From NCBI GenBank assembly GCA_963756515.1, contig CAVWNV010000010.1:115561-179560 (forward strand): a stretch of DNA of 64,000 nt, written 5' to 3'. How positions within the stretch are numbered: position 1 is the first letter of the stretch; each line of letters starts with the position of its first letter. Made by a program: the position numbers and the translations under genes. Below the pieces are notes generated by a model. That model saw only the letters and a list, made by a program, of their open reading frames with translations. It was not told where the DNA came from and did no database searches. The DNA comes from Bog-756 sp963756515. Its GTDB lineage: Bacteria > Actinomycetota > Acidimicrobiia > Acidimicrobiales > RAAP-2. Below, piece by piece: positions 17,549 to 25,767 of this stretch.

Positions 17549-17988
17549 CGCCCCGGAAGGCGAGTCGTCACCTCTTGGATGAACCAGCTGTTGCCGTCCG
17601 GATCGCTGAACGAGGCGAACGACCCATAGGTCTTGCGCTCCGGAGCGGGGCCTGGCGCGCGGGCCTCGGTGCCGGCGTGGTGGAACACCCCGCCGGCGTC
17701 GTGGAACACGTCGCTCACCTCGACACCCTGCTCGATCACCTCGGCCCGGGCCGCTTCGATGTCGGTGACGACGAGCTGGAGGCCTTCGGCCGAGCCCGGC
17801 GCGGCCGAGGTGACCCCACTGCCGAAGATGATCGAGCACGCCGAGCCCGGTGGTGTCAGCTGCACGACCCGGAAGCCCCCCTCACCGGGAAAATCGGCGT
17901 CGAGTCGCCACCCCAGCGACTGGTAGAAGGCCTTGGCCCGGTCCACATCGGACACCGGCACCACCACCACTTCGAGCTTCATGTCCAC
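17545..17988 (-). CDS. VOC family (glyoxalase-like) protein
   Basis: A 147-residue vicinal-oxygen-chelate protein. The first module is LEVVVVPVSDVDRAKAFYQS, with GWRLDADFP following. The second ends SFASFSDPDGNSWFIQEVTT, where the Glu near the C-terminus is the usual metal ligand. The GTG at 17988 has AGAGGAG eight bases upstream and is preferred to the ATG at 17982. It is the first gene of a coupled VOC/small protein/flavoprotein operon. Substrate unknown. Confidence 0.85.
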   Translation of the reverse strand: MDMKLEVVVVPVSDVDRAKAFYQSLGWRLDADFPGEGGFRVVQLTPPGSACSIIFGSGVTSAAPGSAEGLQLVVTDIEAARAEVIEQGVEVSDVFHDAGGVFHHAGTEARAPGPAPERKTYGSFASFSDPDGNSWFIQEVTTRLPGR

Positions 17989-18132
17989 GTGCGCAGCTCC
18001 TCTCCGCCGGGTCCGACAGCCGGTGCACCGCCACAGGGACCCCGTCCTGGGATCACTTTCGCGCCGCTCGTCGTCGAAGTCCAGGCCCCGGATCGAGAGG
18101 TCGGCGTCCGGTGCCCGATGTCGATCACTGCT

Positions 18133-20046
18133 TCAGACCGACGAGGCCTCCGGCCCTCCAGCCGGCGAACCCTGTCGGCGCTCGACCTCCGAGATGGCCC
18201 AGGCCGCGTTGACGAGCCCGATGTGGCTGAAGGCTTGGGGGAAGTTGCCGAGGAGCTCTCCGCTGACGGGGTCGGCCTCCTCGGCGAGCAGACCGACGTC
18301 GTTGACGAAGGCCGCCGCCCGCTCGAAGACGTTCCGGGCTCGATCCGTCTGTCCCGCCACAGCCAGGGCCTGGGCCAGCCAGAAGGTGCACAGCAGGAAT
18401 GTGCCTTCTTTGCCCTCGAGCCCGTCGTGTGACCGGTAGCGGTAGACGAGTCCCCGCTCATCGGTGAGGCGCTCCTCAGTGGCGTTGATTGTGGCCAGCA
18501 CTCTGGGCTCGTCAGCGGGAAGGAACCCGACGAGTGGCAGCATCAGACTGGAAGCGTCGAGCTCGTCCGAGCCGAAGGATTGGGTGAAGGCCCCGGCCCG
18601 GTCGCTCCACCCGCTGGTCAGGATGGCCTCACGGATCTTTGCCTTCGTCTGCTCCCAGGCCCCGACCCGGCTGGAGGCGTCGAGATGGTCGGCCAAGGCC
18701 ACCGCCCGGTCGAGGGCCACCCAGCACATCAGCTTCGAGTACAGGTAGTCGCGGGGCTCCCCGCGGACCTCCCAGATCCCCTGGTCCTTTTCCTGCCAAC
18801 GTCGGGCGGCGGTGTCGGCCAGTTGGATGAAGAACCGTCGGGTGGCTGGTGCCAGATCGGGTGGCGCGCCCCATTTGTCCGGGTCGGCCATGGGCCCGAC
18901 CCGTCTGGAGGTGTTGTCGAAGAGTTGGTCAGAGAGGCGGTCCACGGCGCTGAGCAATTCGCCGTAGACGTCGAGTTGGCGCTGGTTCCAGGCGCCGTTG
19001 CCGACCCGAACGGGCGCCGAGTGGCGCCAACCCTCCAGGTGCGGCAGCTCCCGCTCGGTCAGGTCCCGTTCGCCACCGACGCCGAACATGATCTGCAGAT
19101 CGCCGCCCCGGTCGAGCGAGCCGGCCGCCGATGAGGTCATGTAGTCGAAGAACTGGTTGGCCTCGTCGGGGCAGGCCGCCACCCAAAGGGCCTCGATGGT
19201 GAAGGAGGCGTCGCGGACCCAGGCGTAGCGGTAGTCCCAGTTCCGGCCGCCCCCCACCACCTCGGGCAGCGACGTGGTGGCCGCCGCGCAGATGGCGCCC
19301 GTGGGGGCAAAGGAGAGGGACTGGAGTACCCGTCCGCTGTGGTGCACGAGATCGCGCCACGGACCCACATAGGCCTGATGGAGTTCCGACCAGGACTCCC
19401 ACGCCGAGACGGTGTCTTCCAGCCGTGTCTCAATCTCGGGTTGGGTCCAGACCTGGGCTGAGCCGGTCTCGGCCCGCTTGCTGTGATGAAGAGCGAAACT
19501 GGCACTCTCGCCGCGGCGGAGGTGGAGCCGACCCGAGACCGCCGACGGGTCGACGGTCAGGGCTACCGGAGTAGAGAGCGCCATCACGTCGGCGCCTCCG
19601 AACGCGACCACTCCACCATCGACGGCATCGAAGAGGGGACGGACCAGCCCGTATTCCGGACGCGGGACGTACTCCACGAACAGATCGACCTCGCCTTCGA
19701 GGCACGTGGCCCGGCGCAGCAGGACGTGTGGAACGCCCCGGCCGAGATCGTGTCCCCGGTCGCCGTCGCCCATGGCCAGCGCGTCGGTGATGGTGACCGT
19801 ACCCGTGGGCGTGTGGAAGGTGGTCTCCAACACCATGGTGCGGTCCAGGTAGCGCCGGGTCACCTGAGTGGCCCTGGTGGCCCGGATCGACCAGTGGCCG
19901 GCCTCGTCACCGAGGAGGCGACCGAAGACCGACGGGCTGTCGAAGCGGGGGAAGCACAGCCAGTCGATCGATCCGTCCCGGCTCACCAGGGCAGCGCTGT
20001 GCCGATCCGAAAGGAGCGCATAATCGGCTATTGGGGTCGTGCTCAT
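18133..20046 (-). CDS. GH15 family glycoside hydrolase (glucoamylase/trehalase-like)
   Basis: A 637-residue member of glycoside hydrolase family 15, (alpha/alpha)6 barrel enzymes that remove glucose from the ends of alpha-glucans or split trehalose. The N-terminal beta-domain begins TPIADYALLSDRHSAALVSR with GSIDWLCFPRFDSPSVFGRL. The catalytic barrel has GGGRNWDYRYAWVRDASFTI, and the end has SHIGLVNAAWAISEVER. Length and layout match actinobacterial trehalase/glucoamylase-like enzymes, and no signal peptide is seen, so it is cytoplasmic. The ATG at 20046 has GAAGGAG five bases upstream. Confidence 0.92.
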   Translation of the reverse strand: MSTTPIADYALLSDRHSAALVSRDGSIDWLCFPRFDSPSVFGRLLGDEAGHWSIRATRATQVTRRYLDRTMVLETTFHTPTGTVTITDALAMGDGDRGHDLGRGVPHVLLRRATCLEGEVDLFVEYVPRPEYGLVRPLFDAVDGGVVAFGGADVMALSTPVALTVDPSAVSGRLHLRRGESASFALHHSKRAETGSAQVWTQPEIETRLEDTVSAWESWSELHQAYVGPWRDLVHHSGRVLQSLSFAPTGAICAAATTSLPEVVGGGRNWDYRYAWVRDASFTIEALWVAACPDEANQFFDYMTSSAAGSLDRGGDLQIMFGVGGERDLTERELPHLEGWRHSAPVRVGNGAWNQRQLDVYGELLSAVDRLSDQLFDNTSRRVGPMADPDKWGAPPDLAPATRRFFIQLADTAARRWQEKDQGIWEVRGEPRDYLYSKLMCWVALDRAVALADHLDASSRVGAWEQTKAKIREAILTSGWSDRAGAFTQSFGSDELDASSLMLPLVGFLPADEPRVLATINATEERLTDERGLVYRYRSHDGLEGKEGTFLLCTFWLAQALAVAGQTDRARNVFERAAAFVNDVGLLAEEADPVSGELLGNFPQAFSHIGLVNAAWAISEVERRQGSPAGGPEASSV

Positions 20047-20395
20047 GTGAGCTCCTTCGCCCGTACGTCCGCGGGATCGGTATCTGGCAGCTCCGGTGAA
20101 GCCTCGGGTTCCGTCCATTGTGGCGGTCCCTTGTGGACATCGCCACGCTACAGATCTGCCGGCGCCTCCTCACCTCGAGGGTTCACGCGCCAGCGGGCTG
20201 GTTGAGACGCACCTCGAGCCGAGACGGCTGCCGGGGCCCTCCCGAATGGGCGGCCATACAGGAGCCCTGGGGGGGATGACGCCGCGGTGACAAGGGGATA
20301 CTGTGGCGGCGGGAAGCTCGCCGGTCGCTGGGCAGGACCGGCTTGGCTCCGCCGGCAAGTGGACGGGCTCGAAGCGGCGAAAGAGGCGGTGATCC
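20047..20395. other. intergenic region between divergent genes
   Basis: About 350 bases separate the GH15 gene (minus) from the redoxin-like gene (plus). It should hold both promoters, but I see no confident -35/-10 pair, palindrome or RNA structure. Short open frames here have no family resemblance. Confidence 0.4.
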
Positions 20396-20998
20396 ATGCG
20401 ATCCGACATCAGACCCGGGGGCATCTTCCCCGACTACTCCCTGCCGGATCACACCAACACCGAGCGCCGGCTCAGCGAGCTACAGGGCGATGACCCGCTG
20501 GTCCTCACGCTGGCGCGGGGTAACTACTGCCCGAAGGAGCACCAACAGCATCTGGAACTGGCCGCGAACTATCCGAAGGTCGCCGTCGCTTACACCCAGA
20601 TCGTCACGATCTCGACCGACGACCACCACACGACCCAAGAGTTCCGCTCCTCGGTCGGCGCCCAGTGGACATTCCTGTCCGATCCAGCCCGGACGGTTCA
20701 AAAGGACCTCGACATCCAGGAGTACACCGACCCCGAGCACGACCCGATGATCCCCCACACGCTGGTGCTCAAGCCGGGACTGGTGGTGCACAGGATCTAC
20801 AACGGCTACTGGTTCTGGGGTCGCCCCTCGTTCTACGACTTGTGGCGCGACTTGCAGGCTGCCTCGAGCGAGATCCGTCCCGATTGGGACCTGAGCAAAC
20901 CGGGACTTCGGGAGGCCTGGGATGCTGGTGATTACTCGAGCTTCCATGGATGGAACAAGCGGGCTGCCCAGTCGATGCCCACATCGTACGAGTCCTAG
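20396..20998 (+). CDS. redoxin-like (AhpC/TSA-type) protein
   Basis: A 200-residue thioredoxin-fold protein of the peroxiredoxin-like kind. It begins IRPGGIFPDYSLPDHTNTER and contains ELQGDDPLVLTLARGNYCPK, where the single Cys occupies the peroxidatic position. Later segments are VTISTDDHHTTQEFRS and MIPHTLVLKPGLVVHRIYNG, ending in a YWFWGRPSFYDLWRDL helix. The ATG at 20396 is preceded by a purine-rich AAGAGG site. A paralogue at 22613 lacks the Cys. It probably acts on peroxides or as a thiol oxidoreductase, but the exact role is unproven. Confidence 0.8.
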   Translation: MRSDIRPGGIFPDYSLPDHTNTERRLSELQGDDPLVLTLARGNYCPKEHQQHLELAANYPKVAVAYTQIVTISTDDHHTTQEFRSSVGAQWTFLSDPARTVQKDLDIQEYTDPEHDPMIPHTLVLKPGLVVHRIYNGYWFWGRPSFYDLWRDLQAASSEIRPDWDLSKPGLREAWDAGDYSSFHGWNKRAAQSMPTSYES

Positions 20999-21089
20999 CT
21001 CCATGTGGATCTGCCGCCGCGGTCCGTACGGGTCCCCCTCGGGGCCGGTCGAGGCCATGAACGCCGGAGCGAGAGGGTAGGCGGTAACG

Positions 21090-22037
21090 GTGCGAACGCC
21101 GGTCTGCGAGCTGCTCGCCATCGAGCAGCCGATAGTCCAGGCCCCCATGTCGGCCGAGCCCCGACTGGCGGCGGCGGTCTCGAATGCCGGCGCCCTCGGC
21201 ACGCTGGCCCTGACCTGGTCCACTCCGGCCGGGGACCCGGTCCGTGAGACGGCGGCACTCACAGACCGTCCCTTCGGCGGCAATCTGATTCTCGCTTCCG
21301 ATCAGCACCGTCGCCTCGATGAGGCCCTCGAAGCTGGTCTTCGGATTGTGTCATTCATGTCGGGTGATCCTGCCGACTACGTCGATCGGGTCCACAGCGC
21401 TGACGGAATCGTGCTCCAGACGGTGGGCAGCGCCGACGAGGCCCGCCGGGCCGCAGCCAGCGGGGTCGATGTCGTCGTGGCACAGGGTTGGGAGGCGGGT
21501 GGGCACGTGCGGGGTCAGGTGGCCACGCTTCCCCTGGTGCCCGCAGTGGTGGACGCGGTGGCACCGGTGCCTGTGATCGCGGCCGGCGGGATCGGGGACG
21601 CCCGGGGAGTGTCCGCTGTGCTGGCCCTGGGCGCTCAAGCAGCGTGGCTGGGCACCAGGTTCCTGCTGGCCTCGGAGATGCCCCTTCATGATGAGTACCG
21701 CCGGCGTGTCATGGACGCAGCGGAGACCGATGCCGAATGGTATGCAGACCTGTACGAGGTGGGGTGGCCGGACGCGCCCCACCGCGCCCTCCGTAACTCC
21801 ACGGCCGAGATGTGGGAAGCCGCCGGCCGACCCCCGCTTGGGAGCCGACCGGGAGAGGGCGTGATCGCCCGCTTCCCTTCAGGCGAGGAGATCCTCCGAT
21901 ACGAGCCGGGAGCGCCGATGGTCGGCACCACCGGCGACATCGAAGCGCTCTCTCTGTGGGCCGGACAGAGCGTTTCGTTGGCCCGGCAAACGCAATCAGC
22001 CGCCGACATCGTGGCCGAGCTCGTCACCGGTCTGTAA
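21090..22037 (+). CDS. nitronate monooxygenase family protein
   Basis: A 315-residue FMN-dependent nitronate monooxygenase (2-nitropropane dioxygenase family), TIM barrel. Family motifs are LAIEQPIVQAPMS, AAAVSNAGALGTLALTW, VVVAQGWEAGGHVRGQV and PVPVIAAGGIGDARGVSAVL. It should oxidise alkyl nitronates such as propionate-3-nitronate, although many members have broader or unknown substrates. The GTG at 21090 follows GAGAGGGTAGGCGG. It lies in a plus-strand run from the redoxin gene to the VOC gene. Confidence 0.88.
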   Translation: MRTPVCELLAIEQPIVQAPMSAEPRLAAAVSNAGALGTLALTWSTPAGDPVRETAALTDRPFGGNLILASDQHRRLDEALEAGLRIVSFMSGDPADYVDRVHSADGIVLQTVGSADEARRAAASGVDVVVAQGWEAGGHVRGQVATLPLVPAVVDAVAPVPVIAAGGIGDARGVSAVLALGAQAAWLGTRFLLASEMPLHDEYRRRVMDAAETDAEWYADLYEVGWPDAPHRALRNSTAEMWEAAGRPPLGSRPGEGVIARFPSGEEILRYEPGAPMVGTTGDIEALSLWAGQSVSLARQTQSAADIVAELVTGL

Positions 22038-22104
22038 CCCATGGTTGCGTGTCGTCATCCCCGACGATCCAGCAGACCGAGCGAATGGAAGAGAGAATGG
22101 ACGG

Positions 22105-22536
22105 ATGAACTTTCAGGGTGTGGTGATGAACGTGGCCGATCTCGACCGGTCGATCGAGTTCTACCGCGAGGTGCTCGATTTCACGTTGGTGTCCCGAAAA
22201 GAGCAGTTGGCGGCCATGAGTGCTCCAGGCAGCGACCGAGCTCAGATCATCGTGTTGCGAGTGCTCGGGAAGAGCCCGCTCGCAGGAGGTGGCCATATCG
22301 GGCTGCGATCCTTCATGTTGGAAGTCGACGCGGCCGATGAACTGGAACGGATCGCAACCGATCTGGATGCTCGGCAAGCCCTCGTCAGCCGGCGTGAACA
22401 CAGCGCGTGGACGGCCGTGGTCGGCCGCGATCCCGACAGGGCGGCCGTGGTCGTGGCCTGGCACCCCGGGGGATGGGCCAACATCGAGGACAGCTGGAGA
22501 ACACTGGACGACATTCTGTATGGGATTGGCGAGTAG
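22105..22536 (+). CDS. VOC family protein
   Basis: A 143-residue VOC protein beginning MNFQGVVMNVADLDRSIEFY. It continues FTLVSRKEQLAAMSAPGSDR, then GGGHIGLRSFMLEV and AVVVAWHPGGWANIEDSW. The usual C-terminal metal Glu is not obvious. The ATG at 22105 follows GAAGAGAGAATGGACGG; a longer upstream start is in frame but unlikely. It sits 68 bp after the nitronate monooxygenase gene and 76 bp before the second redoxin-like gene. Function unknown. Confidence 0.8.
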   Translation: MNFQGVVMNVADLDRSIEFYREVLDFTLVSRKEQLAAMSAPGSDRAQIIVLRVLGKSPLAGGGHIGLRSFMLEVDAADELERIATDLDARQALVSRREHSAWTAVVGRDPDRAAVVVAWHPGGWANIEDSWRTLDDILYGIGE

Positions 22537-22612
22537 GCGAACCGGGCCACAGCGGCATCTCCTGAATGGCCAGAGCCCGGCGAGGAGCCAATGGATCAAA
22601 GGAGGCAGTAGC

Positions 22613-23233
22613 TTGCGAACTGACATCGTGGCCGGAGCCACGTTTCCCGATTACCAGCTCGAGGACCAAGGTGGGGTCCGTCGAAAGCTGTCCGAGCTCC
22701 AGGGCGGCAACCCGATGGTTCTGCATCTGTCGCGGGGAGGCTACGACCCCAAGGAGCATCGCTTTCTGAGGAATCTGGTGGACAGCTACCCGGACTTCCG
22801 CGTGGCCTACACGCGACTGGTGGTCATCTCCACGGACAACCCACTCAGCCTCAACGAGTTCCGCGATTCTCTGGGCGCTCCGTGGCCATTTTTGGGTGAC
22901 TCCGATAGGACGGTGCAACAGGACCTCGGCATCGAGGAGTTCACGGATCCCCACAATCCCATGATTCCTCACACCTTTGTCCTCGAGCCGGGGCTTCGGA
23001 TCTTCAGTATCTACAACGGGTACTGGTACTGGGGTCGACCTACGATGCACGAGCTGCATATGGATCTACGTGGCGTTCTTCAGAAGACCCGTCCCGACTT
23101 CGACCTGGGTGCACCGGGACTTCGCGAGGCCTGGGACAGCGGGGATCGAGACATGTTTCTGGTCGACACCCTCGATGAACCGATCCGATTCACCGAGGGC
23201 AGGACCACCGGGATCAAACGCGGTGGCCTGTAG
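22613..23233 (+). CDS. redoxin-like paralogue lacking the Cys
   Basis: A 206-residue paralogue of the protein at 20396, sharing GATFPDYQLEDQGGVRRKLS, LVVISTDNPLSLNEFRDSL and MIPHTFVLEPGLRIFSIYNG. At the position of the Cys it has LSRGGYDPKEHRF, so Cys is replaced by Asp and peroxidase chemistry is not expected. The TTG at 22613 is chosen for the GGAGG at 22601-22605 and alignment with the paralogue. The DNA glycosylase gene follows after 28 bp. It may be a regulatory or binding version of the active protein; this is an inference. Confidence 0.8.
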   Translation: MRTDIVAGATFPDYQLEDQGGVRRKLSELQGGNPMVLHLSRGGYDPKEHRFLRNLVDSYPDFRVAYTRLVVISTDNPLSLNEFRDSLGAPWPFLGDSDRTVQQDLGIEEFTDPHNPMIPHTFVLEPGLRIFSIYNGYWYWGRPTMHELHMDLRGVLQKTRPDFDLGAPGLREAWDSGDRDMFLVDTLDEPIRFTEGRTTGIKRGGL

Positions 23234-23261
23234 GTGTCGGCTATCTGGCCGAGAGGGAGTG

Positions 23262-23903
23262 ATGGCAGTCCGCCCCCGTAGACTCGAGCGGTCTTTCTAC
23301 GAGCGGCCTGCCGAGTCGGTGGCCGGGAGTCTCATCGGAAAGATCTTCTCGTACGGAGCGATACGCGGGCGCATCGTCGAGGTGGAGGCATACGACGAGA
23401 AGGAGCCAGCCAGTCGGGGCTTCGCAGGACCCCGACAGGGCAACGCCACCCTGTTCGGTCCCCCCGGGCACCTCGAGATCTACCTCTCGTACGGGGTCAA
23501 CTACCTGGCCAATGCGGTGTGTGCACCGGTTGGCGTCGGATCCGGCGTCCTCATCCGGGCACTGGAGCCACTCACCGGGGTTGCGCTGATGCGGGCCAAC
23601 CGGGGCCACCCCAACGTGCCGGATCGTCGACTTTGCAGTGGGCCCGGTCGTCTCTGCAAAGCGTTCGGCCTGACCCGGGCGGACAACAATACGGACCTTG
23701 TCCTCGGAAAGGTCCGAATCCTCGATGACCATGTTGCGCTTCCGTACGCCAGAGGCGCTCGAGTAGGCCTGTCAGTGGGGCAAGACCTGGATTGGCGGTT
23801 CTACGTTGAGGGCCATCCGAGCGTGTCCGTACCGCCCGTTCGCTCGGAGCGCAGGAGGGCTATGCCGTCACCGGTGCTGAACACCCGATCGTCATCCCAC
23901 TAA
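23262..23903 (+). CDS. 3-methyladenine DNA glycosylase (AAG/MPG family)
   Basis: A 213-residue alkyladenine DNA glycosylase, a base excision repair enzyme that removes 3-methyladenine and related alkylated or deaminated purines. Key parts are VAGSLIGKIFSYGAIRGRIV, then VEVEAYDEKEPASRGF, where the first Glu activates water. TLFGPPGHLEIYLSYGVNYL is the minor-groove probe region, and GPGRLCKAFGLTRADNN follows. The ATG at 23262 follows GAGAGGGAGTG. The C-terminal ~20 residues are low-complexity and may be read beyond the natural end. Confidence 0.9.
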   Translation: MAVRPRRLERSFYERPAESVAGSLIGKIFSYGAIRGRIVEVEAYDEKEPASRGFAGPRQGNATLFGPPGHLEIYLSYGVNYLANAVCAPVGVGSGVLIRALEPLTGVALMRANRGHPNVPDRRLCSGPGRLCKAFGLTRADNNTDLVLGKVRILDDHVALPYARGARVGLSVGQDLDWRFYVEGHPSVSVPPVRSERRRAMPSPVLNTRSSSH

Positions 23904-23958
23904 CGACTTAACTTCCCGTCGCGGGCGGGGCATGAAACCCAATCAACGGAGGAGTCAG

Positions 23959-24393
23959 ATGGCCGCATTCGAACCGCCGGCAGAGGAAATCCTGCTGGCT
24001 CACTTCATCGTCTCGGACGACGTCGACCGCTCACGGCGCTTCTACAGCGAAGTCCTCGGCGGCAAGGTGATCTTTTCCGGAGATGTGACCTATGTGGCGC
24101 TGGCCAACAGCTGGATCATCATCAACGTCGGCGGAGGTCCGACCGACGACAAGCCCACGGTCACCCTTGAGACGCCAAGTGACCCTGACCATGTCAGTAG
24201 CTTCCTCAATATCCGGGTCAAAGACATTGGGGCCGTGTACGCCGAATGGAGCGCCCGGGGTGCTCAATTCCTGACGCCGCCGAAGCAGCACCAGTACGAG
24301 ATCCGTTGCTACATCCGAGATCCGGACGGCTACATCATCGAGGTGGGGCAGACCACCGACCCAGAGGGTGACTGGTCAGCGTGGCCTATTTAG
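23959..24393 (+). CDS. VOC family protein, copy 1
   Basis: A 144-residue VOC protein. It has LLAHFIVSDDVDRSRRFYSE, then NSWIIINVGGGPTDDKPTVT, then RCYIRDPDGYIIEVGQTTDP, with the C-terminal metal Glu in IIEVGQ. The ATG at 23959 has GGAGGAG six bases upstream. It is a close paralogue of the gene at 25208, and they flank the F420/NADP reductase-like gene. Resemblance is to glyoxalase/bleomycin-resistance proteins; substrate unknown. Confidence 0.88.
   Translation: MAAFEPPAEEILLAHFIVSDDVDRSRRFYSEVLGGKVIFSGDVTYVALANSWIIINVGGGPTDDKPTVTLETPSDPDHVSSFLNIRVKDIGAVYAEWSARGAQFLTPPKQHQYEIRCYIRDPDGYIIEVGQTTDPEGDWSAWPI
24277..24350 (+). repeat. 74-bp identical block, copy 1
   Basis: These 74 bases, encoding the C-terminal metal-binding half of the VOC protein, are identical to 25526-25599 in the paralogue, while the rest of the two genes differs at many positions. 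Strong identity limited to one block suggests a recent duplication with selection or a gene conversion tract. Confidence 0.85.
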
Positions 24394-24417
24394 TCCGAAA
24401 CTGAGGAGGCCTGCGTC

Positions 24418-25053
24418 ATGACTGTTGCTGTTATCGGCACCGGAGGAATCGGATCGGCCATCGCCCGCCAACTCGGCTCGGGTGGCGAGTCCCTTCGACT
24501 CGCGAGTGCGGACCACAAGTCGGCACGAACATTGGCGGCTCAGATCGGTCGAGCCGCGGTCGTCGCTGACGACAACCGGGACGCGTTGGGGGGCGCCGAT
24601 GCCGTCATACTCGCCCTTCGATTCACCGTGCTGGAAGGTGTCATAGACGAGATTGCCGACTCGTTGACCGACAAGCTCGTGATCGTTCCGAGCAACCCGG
24701 TCACCCTCGATGCACAAGGAAACGTCTCACGTCTGCTGCCGCAGGACCAATCCTCTGGCGAGGTCGTCGCCGGGTGGCTGCCGGCGGGATCGCGTTTGGC
24801 CATGGCGTTCGGAACCATGTCTGCAGGTCTCTTCGAGTCCTCCAGCCACCGGTCACCGGAGACGTCGGTGCTCTTCTACGTGACCGACGACGACAGTGCC
24901 GGTGAGGAGGTCGAGCAGTTGATCCGAACGGCCGGTTTCGAGCCGGTGAAGGTCGGCGGGATCGAACAGTCGGGTCGACTCGAGGTGGGCGGGGATCTTC
25001 ACGACCTCGTAGTCGGTCCCGAAGAGGCGCGGTCATTGCTCGGTGGGGCCTGA
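24418..25053 (+). CDS. NADPH-dependent F420 reductase-like protein
   Basis: A 211-residue Rossmann protein of the ProC/F420-reductase-like group. The dinucleotide motif is VAVIGTGGIGSAIARQLGSG. It continues GADAVILALRFTVLEGVIDE, then KLVIVPSNPVTLDAQGN and AMAFGTMSAGLFESSSH. Such proteins transfer hydride between NADP(H) and F420 or use NADPH alone; the F420 site cannot be confirmed by eye. An AGGAGG site lies upstream of the ATG, and the gene lies between two VOC paralogues on the same strand, 24 bp after the first. Confidence 0.75.
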   Translation: MTVAVIGTGGIGSAIARQLGSGGESLRLASADHKSARTLAAQIGRAAVVADDNRDALGGADAVILALRFTVLEGVIDEIADSLTDKLVIVPSNPVTLDAQGNVSRLLPQDQSSGEVVAGWLPAGSRLAMAFGTMSAGLFESSSHRSPETSVLFYVTDDDSAGEEVEQLIRTAGFEPVKVGGIEQSGRLEVGGDLHDLVVGPEEARSLLGGA

Positions 25054-25207
25054 TCGCTTCGCCGGTCCGGTGCCGCCCTGTTGGAGGTACCCACTGTGAC
25101 CCGCGGACCCGGGAAACGGCACTCGACGGGTGCGCTGTCGCCTGGTTGACTGGAAGCCTCAGAGCCCGTCGAATGTGGGCACGAGCCCCAATGAGTGGAG
25201 GTGCCCA

Positions 25208-25672
25208 GTGCCCGAACCCACGCAGCTCGCGCAGCGAATGGTGGTGACCCACTTCATCGTCTCCGATGATGTAGACCGCTCGCGGCGCTTCTACACCGAG
25301 GTACTCGGCGGCACGGTGGTCTTCGGCCCGGAGCCAACCAATATCGCCCTCGCCAACACTTGGATCATCATCAACGTTGGCGGAGGTCCCACTGACGACA
25401 AGCCCACGGTCACCCTTGAGGCGCCCAGTGACCCTGACCGGGTCAGTAGCTTCCTCAACATCCGGGTGGAAGACATCCACGCTGCGTACACCGAATGGAG
25501 CGCCAGGGGCGCGCAATTCCTGACCCCGCCGAAGCAGCACCAGTACGAGATCCGTTGCTACATCCGAGATCCGGACGGCTACATCATCGAGGTGGGGCAA
25601 ACCACGGATCCGCAGGGAGACTGGTGGCCCGCCGAATGGCCACCGATCCACCCCGGTCAGCCATCCGACTGA
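25208..25672 (+). CDS. VOC family protein, copy 2
   Basis: A 154-residue paralogue of the gene at 23959. It shares THFIVSDDVDRSRRFYTEVL, NTWIIINVGGGPTDDKPTVT and the complete RCYIRDPDGYIIEVGQTTDP block. The C-terminus is extended with WWPAEWPPIHPGQPSD. The GTG at 25208 has GGAGG seven bases upstream. The metal-binding residues are kept, so both copies are likely active, perhaps with different specificity. Confidence 0.88.
   Translation: MPEPTQLAQRMVVTHFIVSDDVDRSRRFYTEVLGGTVVFGPEPTNIALANTWIIINVGGGPTDDKPTVTLEAPSDPDRVSSFLNIRVEDIHAAYTEWSARGAQFLTPPKQHQYEIRCYIRDPDGYIIEVGQTTDPQGDWWPAEWPPIHPGQPSD
25526..25599 (+). repeat. 74-bp identical block, copy 2
   Basis: Second copy of the block at 24277-24350, identical over all 74 bases and in the same orientation about 1.25 kb away. 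Confidence 0.85.
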
Positions 25673-25767
25673 ACCCGTTTCTCATCAGTACCCGCGGATC
25701 CTGACGACTCGACTGGCGGCGAGGGAGCGTCTCCACACCAGACAATGCCGGGACCTCCTTGGGACGG

